A DNA stretch of 64,000 nt, taken from the NCBI GenBank assembly GCA_036392375.1, contig DASVYC010000052.1, positions 41,982 to 105,981 of the forward strand, given 5' to 3'. The number at the start of each line of letters is the position of its first letter. The stretch's first letter is position 1. This stretch comes from JAFEBO01 sp036392375. Lineage in GTDB: Bacteria; Planctomycetota; Phycisphaerae; Phycisphaerales; UBA1924. This document shows, in pieces, positions 35,833 to 43,667 of the stretch. Made by a program: the position numbers and the translations under genes. The notes beneath the pieces are model-generated. The model saw only the letters and a list, made by a program, of their open reading frames with translations. It was not told the origin of the DNA and made no database searches.

Positions 35833-36693
35833 ATGAAGATGTCCTTGAATGCGATCACCCTTGCAGTAGTCCCGCTGGTGGTGCTCGCGGGTTCGGCGCA
35901 GGCCGAGCTTGTGTACGGGGTGACGCTGCAGCAGACGCTGGTGTCGTGGGACAGCGCGGCTCCGAGCACGCTGCTGTCGGGCGTTGCGATCTCGGGCCTG
36001 CAGGCCAACGAGGTGATCCACGGGATCGACATGCGTCCCAACACGGGCGAGATGTTCGCCTTGGGTTCAATGAACCGCCTGTACAAGATCAACCGGATGA
36101 CGGGCGCGGCCACGCAGGTGGGCCCGGCGTTCTCGACCCCCCTGAACGGGTCGTCCTTCGGGTTTGATTTCAATCCCACCGTGGACCGCATCCGCGTGGT
36201 GAGCGATGTTGATCAGAACCTGCGGCTGAACCCGGACACGGGCGGGGTGATCGTGGACACGCCGCTGGCGTACGCGAACGGCGACCCCAATTTCGGGAAG
36301 AACGCGAATGTCGTGCACGCGGCGTACACGAACTCGTTCAAGGGCGCGACGAGCACGACGCTGTACGTGCTGGACACGGGGCTGGACGTTCTGGCGATCC
36401 AGAACCCCGCGAACAGCGGGCAGCTGATGACGGTCGGCTCGGTGGGCACGGACCTGACGGACCTGGGCGGGTTTGACATCTCGGGCATGTCGGGGCTGGC
36501 GTACGCCGTGGTGCGGGACAACCTGCTTGCACGCAGCACGTTCTGGCGCATCGACCTGGCGACCGGCCAGGGGACGATGATCGGCGAGATCGGGGGCGGG
36601 TCGATCATCACCGCGATGACGGTGGTGCCGGCACCGGGTGCGGCGGCCCTCGCGGGTCTGATCGGGCTGGGGGCGGCGCGGCGTCGGCGCTGA
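35833..36693 (+). CDS. exported DUF4394-like protein with PEP-CTERM-like tail
   Basis: This 286-residue protein has a signal peptide ending in SAQA, then a propeller-like domain of the DUF4394 type: VYGVTLQQTLVSWDSAAPST, HGIDMRPNTGEMFALGSMNRLYKIN and FGFDFNPTVDRIRVVSD. The C-terminus is a short sorting signal: VVPAPGAAALAGLIGLGAARRRR, with Pro-Ala start, hydrophobic helix and basic tail, as in PEP-CTERM/exosortase substrates, although the Glu of the PEP motif is lacking. AGGAG upstream supports the ATG at 35833. It is divergent from the ECF sigma gene across 251 bases. Confidence 0.75.
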   Translation: MKMSLNAITLAVVPLVVLAGSAQAELVYGVTLQQTLVSWDSAAPSTLLSGVAISGLQANEVIHGIDMRPNTGEMFALGSMNRLYKINRMTGAATQVGPAFSTPLNGSSFGFDFNPTVDRIRVVSDVDQNLRLNPDTGGVIVDTPLAYANGDPNFGKNANVVHAAYTNSFKGATSTTLYVLDTGLDVLAIQNPANSGQLMTVGSVGTDLTDLGGFDISGMSGLAYAVVRDNLLARSTFWRIDLATGQGTMIGEIGGGSIITAMTVVPAPGAAALAGLIGLGAARRRR

Positions 36694-36743
36694 ACGCTGG
36701 CGAGCTCTTCTCCCGACGCGGCGTGAAGCTGCGGCGGATGATG

Positions 36744-36787
36744 TGTGCAAGGGGCCGTGCCTGGGAGGGGCGGCCCTTTGTGCGTTT
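36744..36787. terminator. hairpin with T run between DUF4394 gene and HIT gene
   Basis: GCAAGGGGCCG and CGGCCCTTTGTGC can pair with a single bulge around an ~11-nt loop, followed by GTTTTTG on the plus strand. It lies between two convergent genes. Confidence 0.55.
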
Positions 36788-36793
36788 TTGGGT

Positions 36794-37360
36794 TCAGGAG
36801 GCGTGCATCGCGTTCCACGCGGCGCGGTAGCGGGCGGCCATGACGTCGAGCGAGGCGCTGATGATGCGGACCTCGCCGACGACGTTGATGAAGTTCACGT
36901 CGCCGGACCAGCGCGGGACGACGTGCACGTGCAGGTGCGTGGGCACGCCCGCGCCGGCGGCGCGGCCCTGATTGATGCCGATGTTCAGGCCTTGAGGCTG
37001 GAGGGTGCGCTGGGCGAGTTCGGCGGCGAGGTCGGTGAGCTTCCAGAGCTCGGCCCGCTGGTCGGCGGTGTAGTCGAGCAGGGTGGGGCGGGGGTCGCCG
37101 AGGGCGATGAGCAGGTGGCCGCCGGTGTAGGGAAACGCGTTGAGCAGGACCATCCCGTGCTGGTTGCGGACGACGACGTGATTGCGCTCGTCGAGCTCGG
37201 GGTGCTGCCAGTAGTCGAGGAGGAAGGAGGCGGAGTCGGAGGATGGTTTGGGCCGTGCGGTCTCGGACGTGTTGGGTGTGGGGCCGAGGGACTCCAGGTA
37301 CTGCTGGCGCCAGGGGGCGTGGAGGGAACGCGGGCCGGGGTCGTTGGAGGGCGCGGGCAT
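36794..37360 (-). CDS. HIT family nucleotide hydrolase/transferase
   Basis: This 188-residue protein has the histidine-triad signature HLHVHVVPRW (residues 141-150), with NAFPYTGGHLLIAL upstream as in Fhit/Ap4A-phosphorylase-like members. The first 45 residues are a Pro/Ser-rich extension. The exact nucleotide substrate (dinucleoside polyphosphate or AMP conjugates) is unknown. TACACT six bases before the ATG suggests a leaderless mRNA. Confidence 0.9.
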   Translation of the reverse strand: MPAPSNDPGPRSLHAPWRQQYLESLGPTPNTSETARPKPSSDSASFLLDYWQHPELDERNHVVVRNQHGMVLLNAFPYTGGHLLIALGDPRPTLLDYTADQRAELWKLTDLAAELAQRTLQPQGLNIGINQGRAAGAGVPTHLHVHVVPRWSGDVNFINVVGEVRIISASLDVMAARYRAAWNAMHAS

Positions 37361-37366
37361 CGGTGA

Positions 37367-37372
37367 AGTGTA
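37367..37372 (-). promoter_or_regulatory. -10 element TACACT, HIT gene
   Basis: On the minus strand TACACT is followed by TCACCG (6 nt) and then the ATG; no Shine-Dalgarno. Confidence 0.45.
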
Positions 37373-37390
37373 CCGGTGCGACGCTAGGGG

Positions 37391-38449
37391 TTACTTCGCG
37401 GCGGCGATGCCGTCGGGGCCTTCGCCGGCGCGGGTGTGCGCGACGATCTCGAGCGTGGCGGCGTCGATGTGGGCGATGGTGCCGCTGAGGAGGTTACAGA
37501 CGTACACGAGCTTCCCGGACGGCGAGCAGGTGATGCCCATGGGCGCGTCCTGGTTGGCCATCGGGCCCTCGGTGGGCAGGGGGTTGGCGTCGAAGCCCTG
37601 GGGCGGGCGTGTGTCGAGTTCCTTGACGAGCTTTCGGTCGGCGACGGAGAAGACGGAGACCTTGCCGGCGCCGGGCCTGGGGACGAAGGCGTGCTTGTTG
37701 TCGGGAGTGATCGCGACGCGGATGGGAACGCCGGGGCATTCGAGGCTGGCGATGACTTCGAGTGTGGCGGTGTCGATGACGGTGACGTTGCCGGCGGTGC
37801 GGTCCGCGGTCCAGACCTGCTTGCCGTCGGGCGTGATGGCGATGCCCTCGCAACCGGGCGCGGTCTTGATGATCTTCGCGGGTTCCTTCCCGTCGCCGCC
37901 GAGATCGATCACGCTCACGCTGTGATCGCCGACGTTGGCGGTGTACGCCCGCGCTTCGTCCGGTGCCAGCGCCAGCATGTGGCTGCCTTTTTGTGCGGTG
38001 GACCATGTCCGGACGACGGTGCCGCTCTCGGTGTCCACTTTGAGGATTCTCTGCGAGGTCTCGCTGGTGACGAGGACATGTCGGTTGTCCTTGAACCACG
38101 CGGCGCCGTGGGGGCGCTTGTACTCGCCGAGGTCGATGGTCTTCTTGATGGCGCCGCTGGCGAGTTCGACCAGCAGCAGCTTGTTGTTTGGCACCTGTGT
38201 TCCGTAGACGCAGACGATGCCGAGCGAGCCATCGTGCGACGTTGCGGCTTCGTGCGGGCCGCTGCCGGTGTCGATGGTGGCAGCGGGCTTGGGGCCGGTC
38301 TTGGCCGCGTCCTGAGCGCCGCGGAAGATCATGGCGTTGTCGCCGCCGCGGTTGGCGACGAGCAGGGTGTCGCCTGCAGCATCGGGCATGGCCGCGAGAG
38401 TGACTGCGACGAGCAGGCAAGAGCTTAAGACGTTCATCGCCCGATGCAT
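37391..38449 (-). CDS. exported YncE-like beta-propeller
   Basis: This 352-residue protein has a signal peptide (MNVLSSCLLVAVTLAAMPDAAG) and then YVTN/YncE-type propeller repeats: LLVANRGGDNAMIF, SGAIKKTIDLGEYKRPHGAAW, TGNVTVIDT-like strands, AHIDAATLEIVAHTRAGEGPDG. Each blade ends with V/I-D-x-A/T, typical of seven-bladed surface propellers. Role unknown; related proteins bind small ligands or the envelope. GGAGG just upstream supports the ATG at 38449. Same strand as the HIT gene, 30 nt away. Confidence 0.8.
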   Translation of the reverse strand: MHRAMNVLSSCLLVAVTLAAMPDAAGDTLLVANRGGDNAMIFRGAQDAAKTGPKPAATIDTGSGPHEAATSHDGSLGIVCVYGTQVPNNKLLLVELASGAIKKTIDLGEYKRPHGAAWFKDNRHVLVTSETSQRILKVDTESGTVVRTWSTAQKGSHMLALAPDEARAYTANVGDHSVSVIDLGGDGKEPAKIIKTAPGCEGIAITPDGKQVWTADRTAGNVTVIDTATLEVIASLECPGVPIRVAITPDNKHAFVPRPGAGKVSVFSVADRKLVKELDTRPPQGFDANPLPTEGPMANQDAPMGITCSPSGKLVYVCNLLSGTIAHIDAATLEIVAHTRAGEGPDGIAAAK

Positions 38450-38509
38450 GATGGCCTCCGGTGAGGCGTTCTACTGCCCCAGCCGGAAACGGTTGCATAT
38501 CACGGCGGA

Positions 38510-39121
38510 TCAGCGGGGTACGGAGGCTTCGGCCCGCTGCTTGAGATTGGAGAGCCAGATGTCGTGGAGCCTGCGGAGCTTGTTTGGGATGAAGATTCCC
38601 TGGAGGCTGGCGAGCATGCCGAACTGGCTCTCGTCGGTTATGACCCGCGTGCCGCGTGCGGTGGGGACGAGAAGCCAGGCGTGGTATCCCTGGATGGTGG
38701 ACTTGCGCGATTCCCAACTCAAGCGGTACGGCGGGTCGAACTCCGTCACGCGCGAGACGAAGTCGAGGTCCATCGTGCGCCACGAGAAGGAGGATCGCGC
38801 GGTCAGACGGCCGTCGGGGGCATCGATCACTTTGACGTCTGTGGCGCCCTCGTACCAACTCGGCCAAGCTTCGGCCTGAATCAACACGTCCCACACGGCT
38901 TGGGGCGGCGCGTCGATCTCGATTTCGTTGTGGACAAAGAAGGTGGCCTTGCTGGGCTGGTAACGCTCGGGCCAGCGGATGGCGTCTGGGGCGATGGGGG
39001 TCGAGTTGCTGAGGTCGAGGGGATTGTCGGGCGTGCCCGCGGGCGGCACGGTGGCGCAGCCGCCGAGCAGCGCGTAGCAAGCGATGGCGATGGGGGTGAT
39101 CGTGTTGCTGACGGCGCGCAT
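38510..39121 (-). CDS. SRPBCC (START/polyketide cyclase-like) lipoprotein
   Basis: This 203-residue lipoprotein has lipobox LLGGC near residue 22 and then a helix-grip domain: FFVHNEIEIDAPPQAVWDVLIQAEAWPSWY (residues 63-92), a mid-domain FDPPYRLSWESRK and a C-terminal helix (FIPNKLRRLHDIWLSNLKQ). SRPBCC domains bind hydrophobic ligands; a lipid-anchored version is uncommon. ATG at 39121 has AGGAG upstream. It lies 56 nt after the HxlR gene on the same strand and may be part of that regulator's operon. Confidence 0.8.
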   Translation of the reverse strand: MRAVSNTITPIAIACYALLGGCATVPPAGTPDNPLDLSNSTPIAPDAIRWPERYQPSKATFFVHNEIEIDAPPQAVWDVLIQAEAWPSWYEGATDVKVIDAPDGRLTARSSFSWRTMDLDFVSRVTEFDPPYRLSWESRKSTIQGYHAWLLVPTARGTRVITDESQFGMLASLQGIFIPNKLRRLHDIWLSNLKQRAEASVPR

Positions 39122-39177
39122 TGGGTCGCTCCTGGGAATCGGGGTTCGAGGTGGTGATGCGACGGCGGTGATTCCGC

Positions 39178-39531
39178 TCAACGGGGCTTGGGGACAGCGA
39201 TCCTGGCTTGGGTGCCCGGCAGGTTGGCCAAGCCCCAGTCTCGGATCGATTCGAGGAGAGGGAAGAGTGACCGCCCCTTGGCGGTCAGCGAGTACAAGAA
39301 GCGACCCGCGTGCGACTCGGACGCGCGGGACTCGACGAGCCCGGAACGGCAGAGCTTCTCGAGCCGATCGGCGAGTATGTTGGTGGCGATGCGCTCGGGG
39401 GATTCGGTGAACTCGTTGTACTGCGTCTTGCCCGCGAAGAGATCGCGGACAACGAGCAACGTCCAGCGGTCGCCGATGAGATCGAGTGTGCAAGCGATCG
39501 GACAGACCGAGCGGCGCGGCTTGGATTTCAC
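39178..39531 (-). CDS. HxlR family transcriptional regulator
   Basis: This 117-residue winged-helix regulator has the HxlR core: CPIACTLDLIGDRWTLLVVRDLFAGKTQYNEF, ERIATNILADRLEKL and the wing SESHAGRFLYSLTAKG. The conserved Cys near the N-terminus (residue 10) is the position that senses quinones or aldehydes in YodB/HypR-type members. GTG at 39531 overlaps the monooxygenase stop (GTGA), so both are made from one mRNA. A perfect dyad at 40076-40092 upstream of that operon is the likely operator. Confidence 0.88.
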   Translation of the reverse strand: MKSKPRRSVCPIACTLDLIGDRWTLLVVRDLFAGKTQYNEFTESPERIATNILADRLEKLCRSGLVESRASESHAGRFLYSLTAKGRSLFPLLESIRDWGLANLPGTQARIAVPKPR

Positions 39532-40055
39532 GAGCTTTCTCCGGTGCGGGGGCGCGATCTCGCGGAATAGTCGATTGGCTCGACACCCTCCAGGCGACGC
39601 AAGATTTCCGCCCATCCCGGCGGGGTCTCGTCGGACCATTCGAAGCGCAGGAATTTGGCGGTGCGCACACCCGAAAGACCCTCCCGGATCGCGGTGCGGT
39701 GCACGGGTGATTCGATGAACGCATCGAGGGATTCCTCGTCGCGCCACATGGTCATGGTCCAGACCTCGTTCCCGAGCACTCGACCGCGGACGGAGTGACC
39801 GAGATAGCCCTCGTGTGAGGGCAGACTCTCGATGACGCGGCGTGTGTGATCGTCGAACGCGCGGCGTTTGTCTGGATGCAGCACCGCGTTGGTGACGGCG
39901 ACAAAGACCCGATCCCCATCGGACGATCGACCGGGACCGGAGAACGGGGTCGCGAGGGCACAACTCCCGAGCGTCGAGGCGAGACCCGCGAGCGTGGCGA
40001 GTGCGGCCGCGAACAAGCCGATCAGGCGAACCGACGATTTGTATCTGGGTGTCAC
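39528..40055 (-). CDS. exported antibiotic-biosynthesis-monooxygenase-like (ABM) protein
   Basis: This 175-residue protein has an N-terminal hydrophobic segment (LIGLFAAALATLAGLAS, then LGSC, a possible lipobox), followed by an ABM-fold domain: VFVAVTNAVLHPDKRRAFDDHTRRVIESL, YLGHSVRG, EVWTMTMWRDEESLDAFI. ABM proteins are cofactor-free oxygenases or their relatives acting on quinones and other aromatics. GTG at 40055 follows TACACT by seven bases (leaderless). Its partner is an HxlR regulator, a pairing common in quinone-response operons; that function here is inference. Confidence 0.7.
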   Translation of the reverse strand: MTPRYKSSVRLIGLFAAALATLAGLASTLGSCALATPFSGPGRSSDGDRVFVAVTNAVLHPDKRRAFDDHTRRVIESLPSHEGYLGHSVRGRVLGNEVWTMTMWRDEESLDAFIESPVHRTAIREGLSGVRTAKFLRFEWSDETPPGWAEILRRLEGVEPIDYSARSRPRTGESS

Positions 40056-40062
40056 GGGTTGA

Positions 40063-40068
40063 AGTGTA
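40063..40068 (-). promoter_or_regulatory. -10 element TACACT, ABM-HxlR operon
   Basis: On the minus strand TACACT is followed by TCAACCC (7 nt) and the GTG start. The dyad at 40076-40092 sits just upstream, where the -35 and spacer would be. Confidence 0.5.
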
Positions 40069-40075
40069 GCTCATA

Positions 40076-40092
40076 ACTTGCAAAATGCAAGT
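40076..40092. promoter_or_regulatory. candidate HxlR operator
   Basis: ACTTGCA-AAA-TGCAAGT is a perfect 7-bp inverted repeat. It lies 7 bp upstream of the operon's -10 element, so a bound regulator would block RNA polymerase. It is also 117 bp upstream of the divergent aminopeptidase gene. Confidence 0.65.
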
Positions 40093-40208
40093 CAAAACAG
40101 CGCGAAGCCATCGTTTCCGGGCATCGCTGAGCAACTAGACTCCTCTACCCGGTACAAACTGGGGCCAGAAAGTCGGACCGGAACTGGTCCGCACCAGGAG
40201 ATTCGTTC

Positions 40209-41819
40209 ATGTTCGATGCCATCCGCGTCGTTGAGAAAGCGCCTTCCCAGATCAAGAACCTTGTTGTCGGTGTGTTCGCGGCGGACACCTCCGCGGACGA
40301 GAGCGCCCGGCCCGCGTTTGATGCGGCGACGGCGCGGGTGATCGCGGCGGCGGGCGCTTCGGACAACGCGGCTCACGCGATCGCGCGGGCGGAGTTCGAG
40401 GGCTCGATGGGGTCGGTGATCGACACATTCTCCGCCGACGGCGAGACGCGGATTGTGATCGTGGGGCTTGGCAAGGCGGCGTCGCTGAACGCGGACACGC
40501 TGCGGTTTGTCGGCGGCGTCGCGGGGCGCCGGCTTGCGGCGGCGAAGGCGACGAGCGCGGTGGTGGAGCTGATGCCCGCGGTGAAGGCGGCTGCTGCGTC
40601 GGGTGGGGCGGGTGGGGGGAAGAACGGCAAGGGCGCGAAGCCTGTGGCGGGCGGTTCGATTTCGCCGTCGGTCTCGGGGTCGGCGTTCGGCGAAGGGCTT
40701 GGTCTCATCGGATGGGTGTGTGATGAGTTCAAGGGGTCGGTGACCAAGAAGAAGGGTGCCGACGGCAAGGAGAAGAACAGCCGCACCAAGCTGGATGTGT
40801 TCAGCAAGGACGCGGGGTTCGCGAAGGGGATGGCTCGCGGGCTGGGGTTGGCGGAGGGGGCGAACCTGTGCCGCACGCTGAGCCAGACGCCGCCGAACAT
40901 CGCGACGACGTCGTACATGGCGGAGCAGGCGAAGAAGCTGGCGAAGCAGGCGGGGCTGAAGTACTCGATCTTCGAGGGCGAGGCGCTCGAGAAGGAGCGG
41001 TTCACGGGCCTGATCAACGTCGGCAAGGCGAGCGAGAACAAGCCCTGCCTCGTCCGGCTGGAGTACCGCCCGAAGGACGCGAAGAAGGATGCGAAGCCGT
41101 TGGTCTTGGTCGGCAAGACGATGACGTACGACACGGGCGGGTTGTCGCTGAAGATCAACAACGGGATGGTCGGCATGAAGCGCGACAAGGACGGCGGCTG
41201 TGCCGTCTTGGGCGCGATGCACGCGATCGCGACGGTGATCCATCCCAAGCGGCCGGTGGTGGCGTTGCTCTCGATCGCCGAGAACAGCATCAGCGACGAG
41301 GCGTACCGGCCGGATGACGTGATCACCTATCGCAACGGCGTGACGGTGGAGGTGACCAACACCGACGCCGAGGGGCGGCTGGTGCTTGCCGATGCGCTCT
41401 GCTGGGCCTGCGAGAAGGAGAACCCAAGCGCGATCATCGACCTGGCGACATTGACGGGCGGCGTGGTGGTGGCGCTGGGCAGCACGTACTGCGGCATGTT
41501 CTGTGAGGACGATGCGCTGCGGGCGAAGGTCGAGGCCGCGAGCAAGGCGAGCGGCGAGCGCGTGTGGCGGCTGCCGATGCACCAGGAGTACCGCGACCTG
41601 ATGAAGAGCCCGGTGGCGGACATTCAGAACAGCAACGCCAACCGCAAGGCGCACCCGATCCAGGGCGCGGCGTTCCTGTCCTACTTCGTGGACGAGAAGA
41701 TCCCGTGGTGCCACCTCGACATCGCGGGCGTGCATGTGGCCGACAGCAACAAGGGGCCGTTCGTGGACGGGCCGACGGGTTGGGGGACGCGGCTGTTGGC
41801 GGAGCTGGTGGACGCGTAA
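40209..41819 (+). CDS. pepA: M17 family leucyl aminopeptidase
   Basis: This 536-residue two-metal exopeptidase has the M17 active site: the catalytic/metal Lys in VLVGKTMTYDTGG (about residue 300), Asp in TYDTGG, Lys in LSLKINN, Asp in MKRDKDGG and the signature NTDAEGRLVLADAL with Asp, Glu and catalytic Arg. The N-terminal domain has an insertion (SGGAGGGKNGKGAKP, about residues 135-150) and a second Lys-rich loop (KKKGADGKEKN). AGGAG upstream supports the ATG at 40209. It removes N-terminal residues from peptides in the cytosol; some members also bind DNA. Confidence 0.93.
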   Translation: MFDAIRVVEKAPSQIKNLVVGVFAADTSADESARPAFDAATARVIAAAGASDNAAHAIARAEFEGSMGSVIDTFSADGETRIVIVGLGKAASLNADTLRFVGGVAGRRLAAAKATSAVVELMPAVKAAAASGGAGGGKNGKGAKPVAGGSISPSVSGSAFGEGLGLIGWVCDEFKGSVTKKKGADGKEKNSRTKLDVFSKDAGFAKGMARGLGLAEGANLCRTLSQTPPNIATTSYMAEQAKKLAKQAGLKYSIFEGEALEKERFTGLINVGKASENKPCLVRLEYRPKDAKKDAKPLVLVGKTMTYDTGGLSLKINNGMVGMKRDKDGGCAVLGAMHAIATVIHPKRPVVALLSIAENSISDEAYRPDDVITYRNGVTVEVTNTDAEGRLVLADALCWACEKENPSAIIDLATLTGGVVVALGSTYCGMFCEDDALRAKVEAASKASGERVWRLPMHQEYRDLMKSPVADIQNSNANRKAHPIQGAAFLSYFVDEKIPWCHLDIAGVHVADSNKGPFVDGPTGWGTRLLAELVDA

Positions 41820-41888
41820 GCGTCGTCTGCCGTTCCGAGCATCGTGGGTGTGCGTTGGTGAGATGAGCGTCCGGGTCGCGTGGAAGCG

Positions 41889-42770
41889 TCACGCGCCGGA
41901 GTCTTCGTCGCGCGACGCGATGTAGGCTTGTTGATATTGAGACTGTTCTTGCACGAGACAGATGCGTGCGAGGTCTTTGTGAACGCGGTACATCAGGCTG
42001 TAGTAAATCGCGAGCGCGACGAGCGTGGGGATCGCGAAGCAGGAGCAGACGAGGCAGAGCGGGCCCAGCCACATCATCCATTTGGCGCGTCGGTACACAT
42101 CGACGTTCGGAAGTCGCTGGGCGAGCCAGCGCAGGTAGACCATGCAGGCGTAGAACTGGACGGCCGCGGCGATCAGTGCGGCAAACAGGACGCCGTAGGT
42201 GAGCACGGCGGCCATCGAGTTCAGGCCAACGCCGTACGCGGCGTTGGCGATGCTCATCCCGCCGACGGACGCGAAGGCCGTCGCGGTTGCGGAAGCGGTG
42301 ACGATGAGCGTGAGGCGGACGAGCCGCCGCGAGGTCTGGCCGGCGCCGTCGGCGTCTCGTCCGGGGTCGGGTGAGGTGAGCAGCCACCAGCCGATGGGAT
42401 ACGTCACCAAGCTCGCCAGCGACGCGACGAAAGCAAGGAGTGAGATCGCCACCACGAACATGCGGGCGGCGGTCGATGAGACGAAGCCGATCGGTATCGC
42501 GACGAACTGGAAGATGAAGACCGATGCGATGGAGCCGGTCATAAGCCCGACGGCGTTGCGGGCCATCCCGGCTCCGCGGTGCAGTCGCCGGACGTACGCG
42601 GGCAAGCGGTATTCGATGAGATCGGGTCGGAGTGATTGCGCGACGGGGATGCCGCATTCGGGGCAGACGCCGTCGCGGGGTGAGCCGGTGAGGTCGTAGC
42701 CGCAGCCGATGCAGCGGTGCTGGGAATCGAAGTTTGGTGCGAACGGCTGCGGGATCGGTGGCTGGTCCAC
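41889..42770 (-). CDS. membrane protein with N-terminal zinc ribbon
   Basis: This 293-residue protein starts with a CIGCGYDLTG...CPECGIP ribbon (about residues 21-42) and then about six hydrophobic helices, the last ones near residues 200 and 245. GTG at 42770 is chosen because TATGCT lies six bases upstream (leaderless) and no ATG is available. It follows the next ribbon protein on the same strand by 17 nt, and the two look like paralogues (R-x-L-x-R-G-A / LRSLHTGS after the ribbon). Function unknown. Confidence 0.65.
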   Translation of the reverse strand: MDQPPIPQPFAPNFDSQHRCIGCGYDLTGSPRDGVCPECGIPVAQSLRPDLIEYRLPAYVRRLHRGAGMARNAVGLMTGSIASVFIFQFVAIPIGFVSSTAARMFVVAISLLAFVASLASLVTYPIGWWLLTSPDPGRDADGAGQTSRRLVRLTLIVTASATATAFASVGGMSIANAAYGVGLNSMAAVLTYGVLFAALIAAAVQFYACMVYLRWLAQRLPNVDVYRRAKWMMWLGPLCLVCSCFAIPTLVALAIYYSLMYRVHKDLARICLVQEQSQYQQAYIASRDEDSGA

Positions 42771-42776
42771 CGCGGG

Positions 42777-42782
42777 AGCATA
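42777..42782 (-). promoter_or_regulatory. -10 element TATGCT, zinc-ribbon membrane gene
   Basis: On the minus strand TATGCT is followed by CCCGCG (6 nt) and the GTG start. Confidence 0.4.
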
Positions 42783-42787
42783 CTGAT

Positions 42788-43579
42788 CTACACGACGTTT
42801 TGCGAGCGTTCGATGCGGGCGCGGGTGGAACCGACCAGCACCGCCATCCAGAGAGCGGCGGGAATGAGGCCCGCGGGGCCGATCATCGCGGGGACGAGGA
42901 AGAAGGGGAGCACGCGGCCGGAGGTTCTGGCGTTGGAGTAAAGGGCGGGGTCGGGCAGGCGTGCGGCGAGCCAGCGGATGAGGTTGCACAGCCCGGTCGC
43001 GATGAAGAGCCACGCGCCGACGACGCACATGACCCTGAGCATGAACGAGGCCGCGTCGAGCAACGGGGCGAGGAGCGCGAGCGACGCGGGGAGCGGCGCG
43101 GCGGTCAGCGTGGCGGCGAGGACTTGGACGGCGTGGACGATCGGGAGCACGACGGCGGCGGCGCGGAGCGTGCGGGCGTTGCCGCGGGCCTGGTCGTGCC
43201 GCGGGACACCGGGGTCGTCGATCGTGAGTTGCCAGATGCCGAACGAAACGAAGATCGCGGCGAAGAGGTCGAGCGCAGGCCAGAGGACGAGCGGCAGGGC
43301 GTAGCGGAAGGTTCCGAGGTTGGTGTATTGCAGGGCGCTGATGCCGCCGAAGGCGACCGCGAGGATGAGGCCGAGCAGCAGCGCGGTGGAGCCGGTGTGG
43401 AGCGAGCGGAGGTAGTCGGGCGAGGCGAGCCCGAGGCGGCGGCGTTCAAGAGAGAGGCGGACGGGGTGGGCGCACTCGGGGCAGACCGCGTCGATGGCAA
43501 GGCCGCGGAGGCTGTAGCCGCAGGTGGTGCAGGGCGCGTCAACGGGGACGATGTCGAGCGCGTCGACGGGGTGGGGCAC
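42788..43579 (-). CDS. membrane protein with N-terminal zinc ribbon
   Basis: This 263-residue protein has an N-terminal ribbon CTTCGYSLRGLAIDAVCPECAHP (residues 17-39), then YLRSLHTGS and about five or six hydrophobic helices. It is a likely paralogue of the downstream gene at 41889-42770; both share a promoter arrangement with a TAnnnT hexamer six bases before a GTG start. Function unknown; the ribbon could bind RNA, DNA or protein partners at the membrane. Confidence 0.65.
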   Translation of the reverse strand: MPHPVDALDIVPVDAPCTTCGYSLRGLAIDAVCPECAHPVRLSLERRRLGLASPDYLRSLHTGSTALLLGLILAVAFGGISALQYTNLGTFRYALPLVLWPALDLFAAIFVSFGIWQLTIDDPGVPRHDQARGNARTLRAAAVVLPIVHAVQVLAATLTAAPLPASLALLAPLLDAASFMLRVMCVVGAWLFIATGLCNLIRWLAARLPDPALYSNARTSGRVLPFFLVPAMIGPAGLIPAALWMAVLVGSTRARIERSQNVV

Positions 43580-43585
43580 GCGCCC

Positions 43586-43591
43586 ATGCTA
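43586..43591 (-). promoter_or_regulatory. -10 element TAGCAT, zinc-ribbon membrane gene
   Basis: On the minus strand TAGCAT is followed by GGGCGC (6 nt) and the GTG start. Confidence 0.45.
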
Positions 43592-43600
43592 GGTGAAAGA

Positions 43601-43665
43601 AGATGCTCGGGGCTTGGAAAGCCCCGTTCCCGAGATGCTCGGGGGCTGGAAGGCCCGGCCGTTGT
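43601..43665. repeat. tandem ~33-bp hairpin repeats
   Basis: Two adjacent copies begin AGATGCTCGGGG (43601 and 43634). The first contains GGGGCTT-GGA-AAGCCCC, a perfect 7-bp stem; the second a near version around GGGCT-GGA-AGGCCC. A related GGGGCCTGGAAGGC hairpin lies at 52889-52902 before ispD. They sit right after the haloperoxidase stop and may act as its terminator. Confidence 0.65.
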
Positions 43666-43667
43666 GG

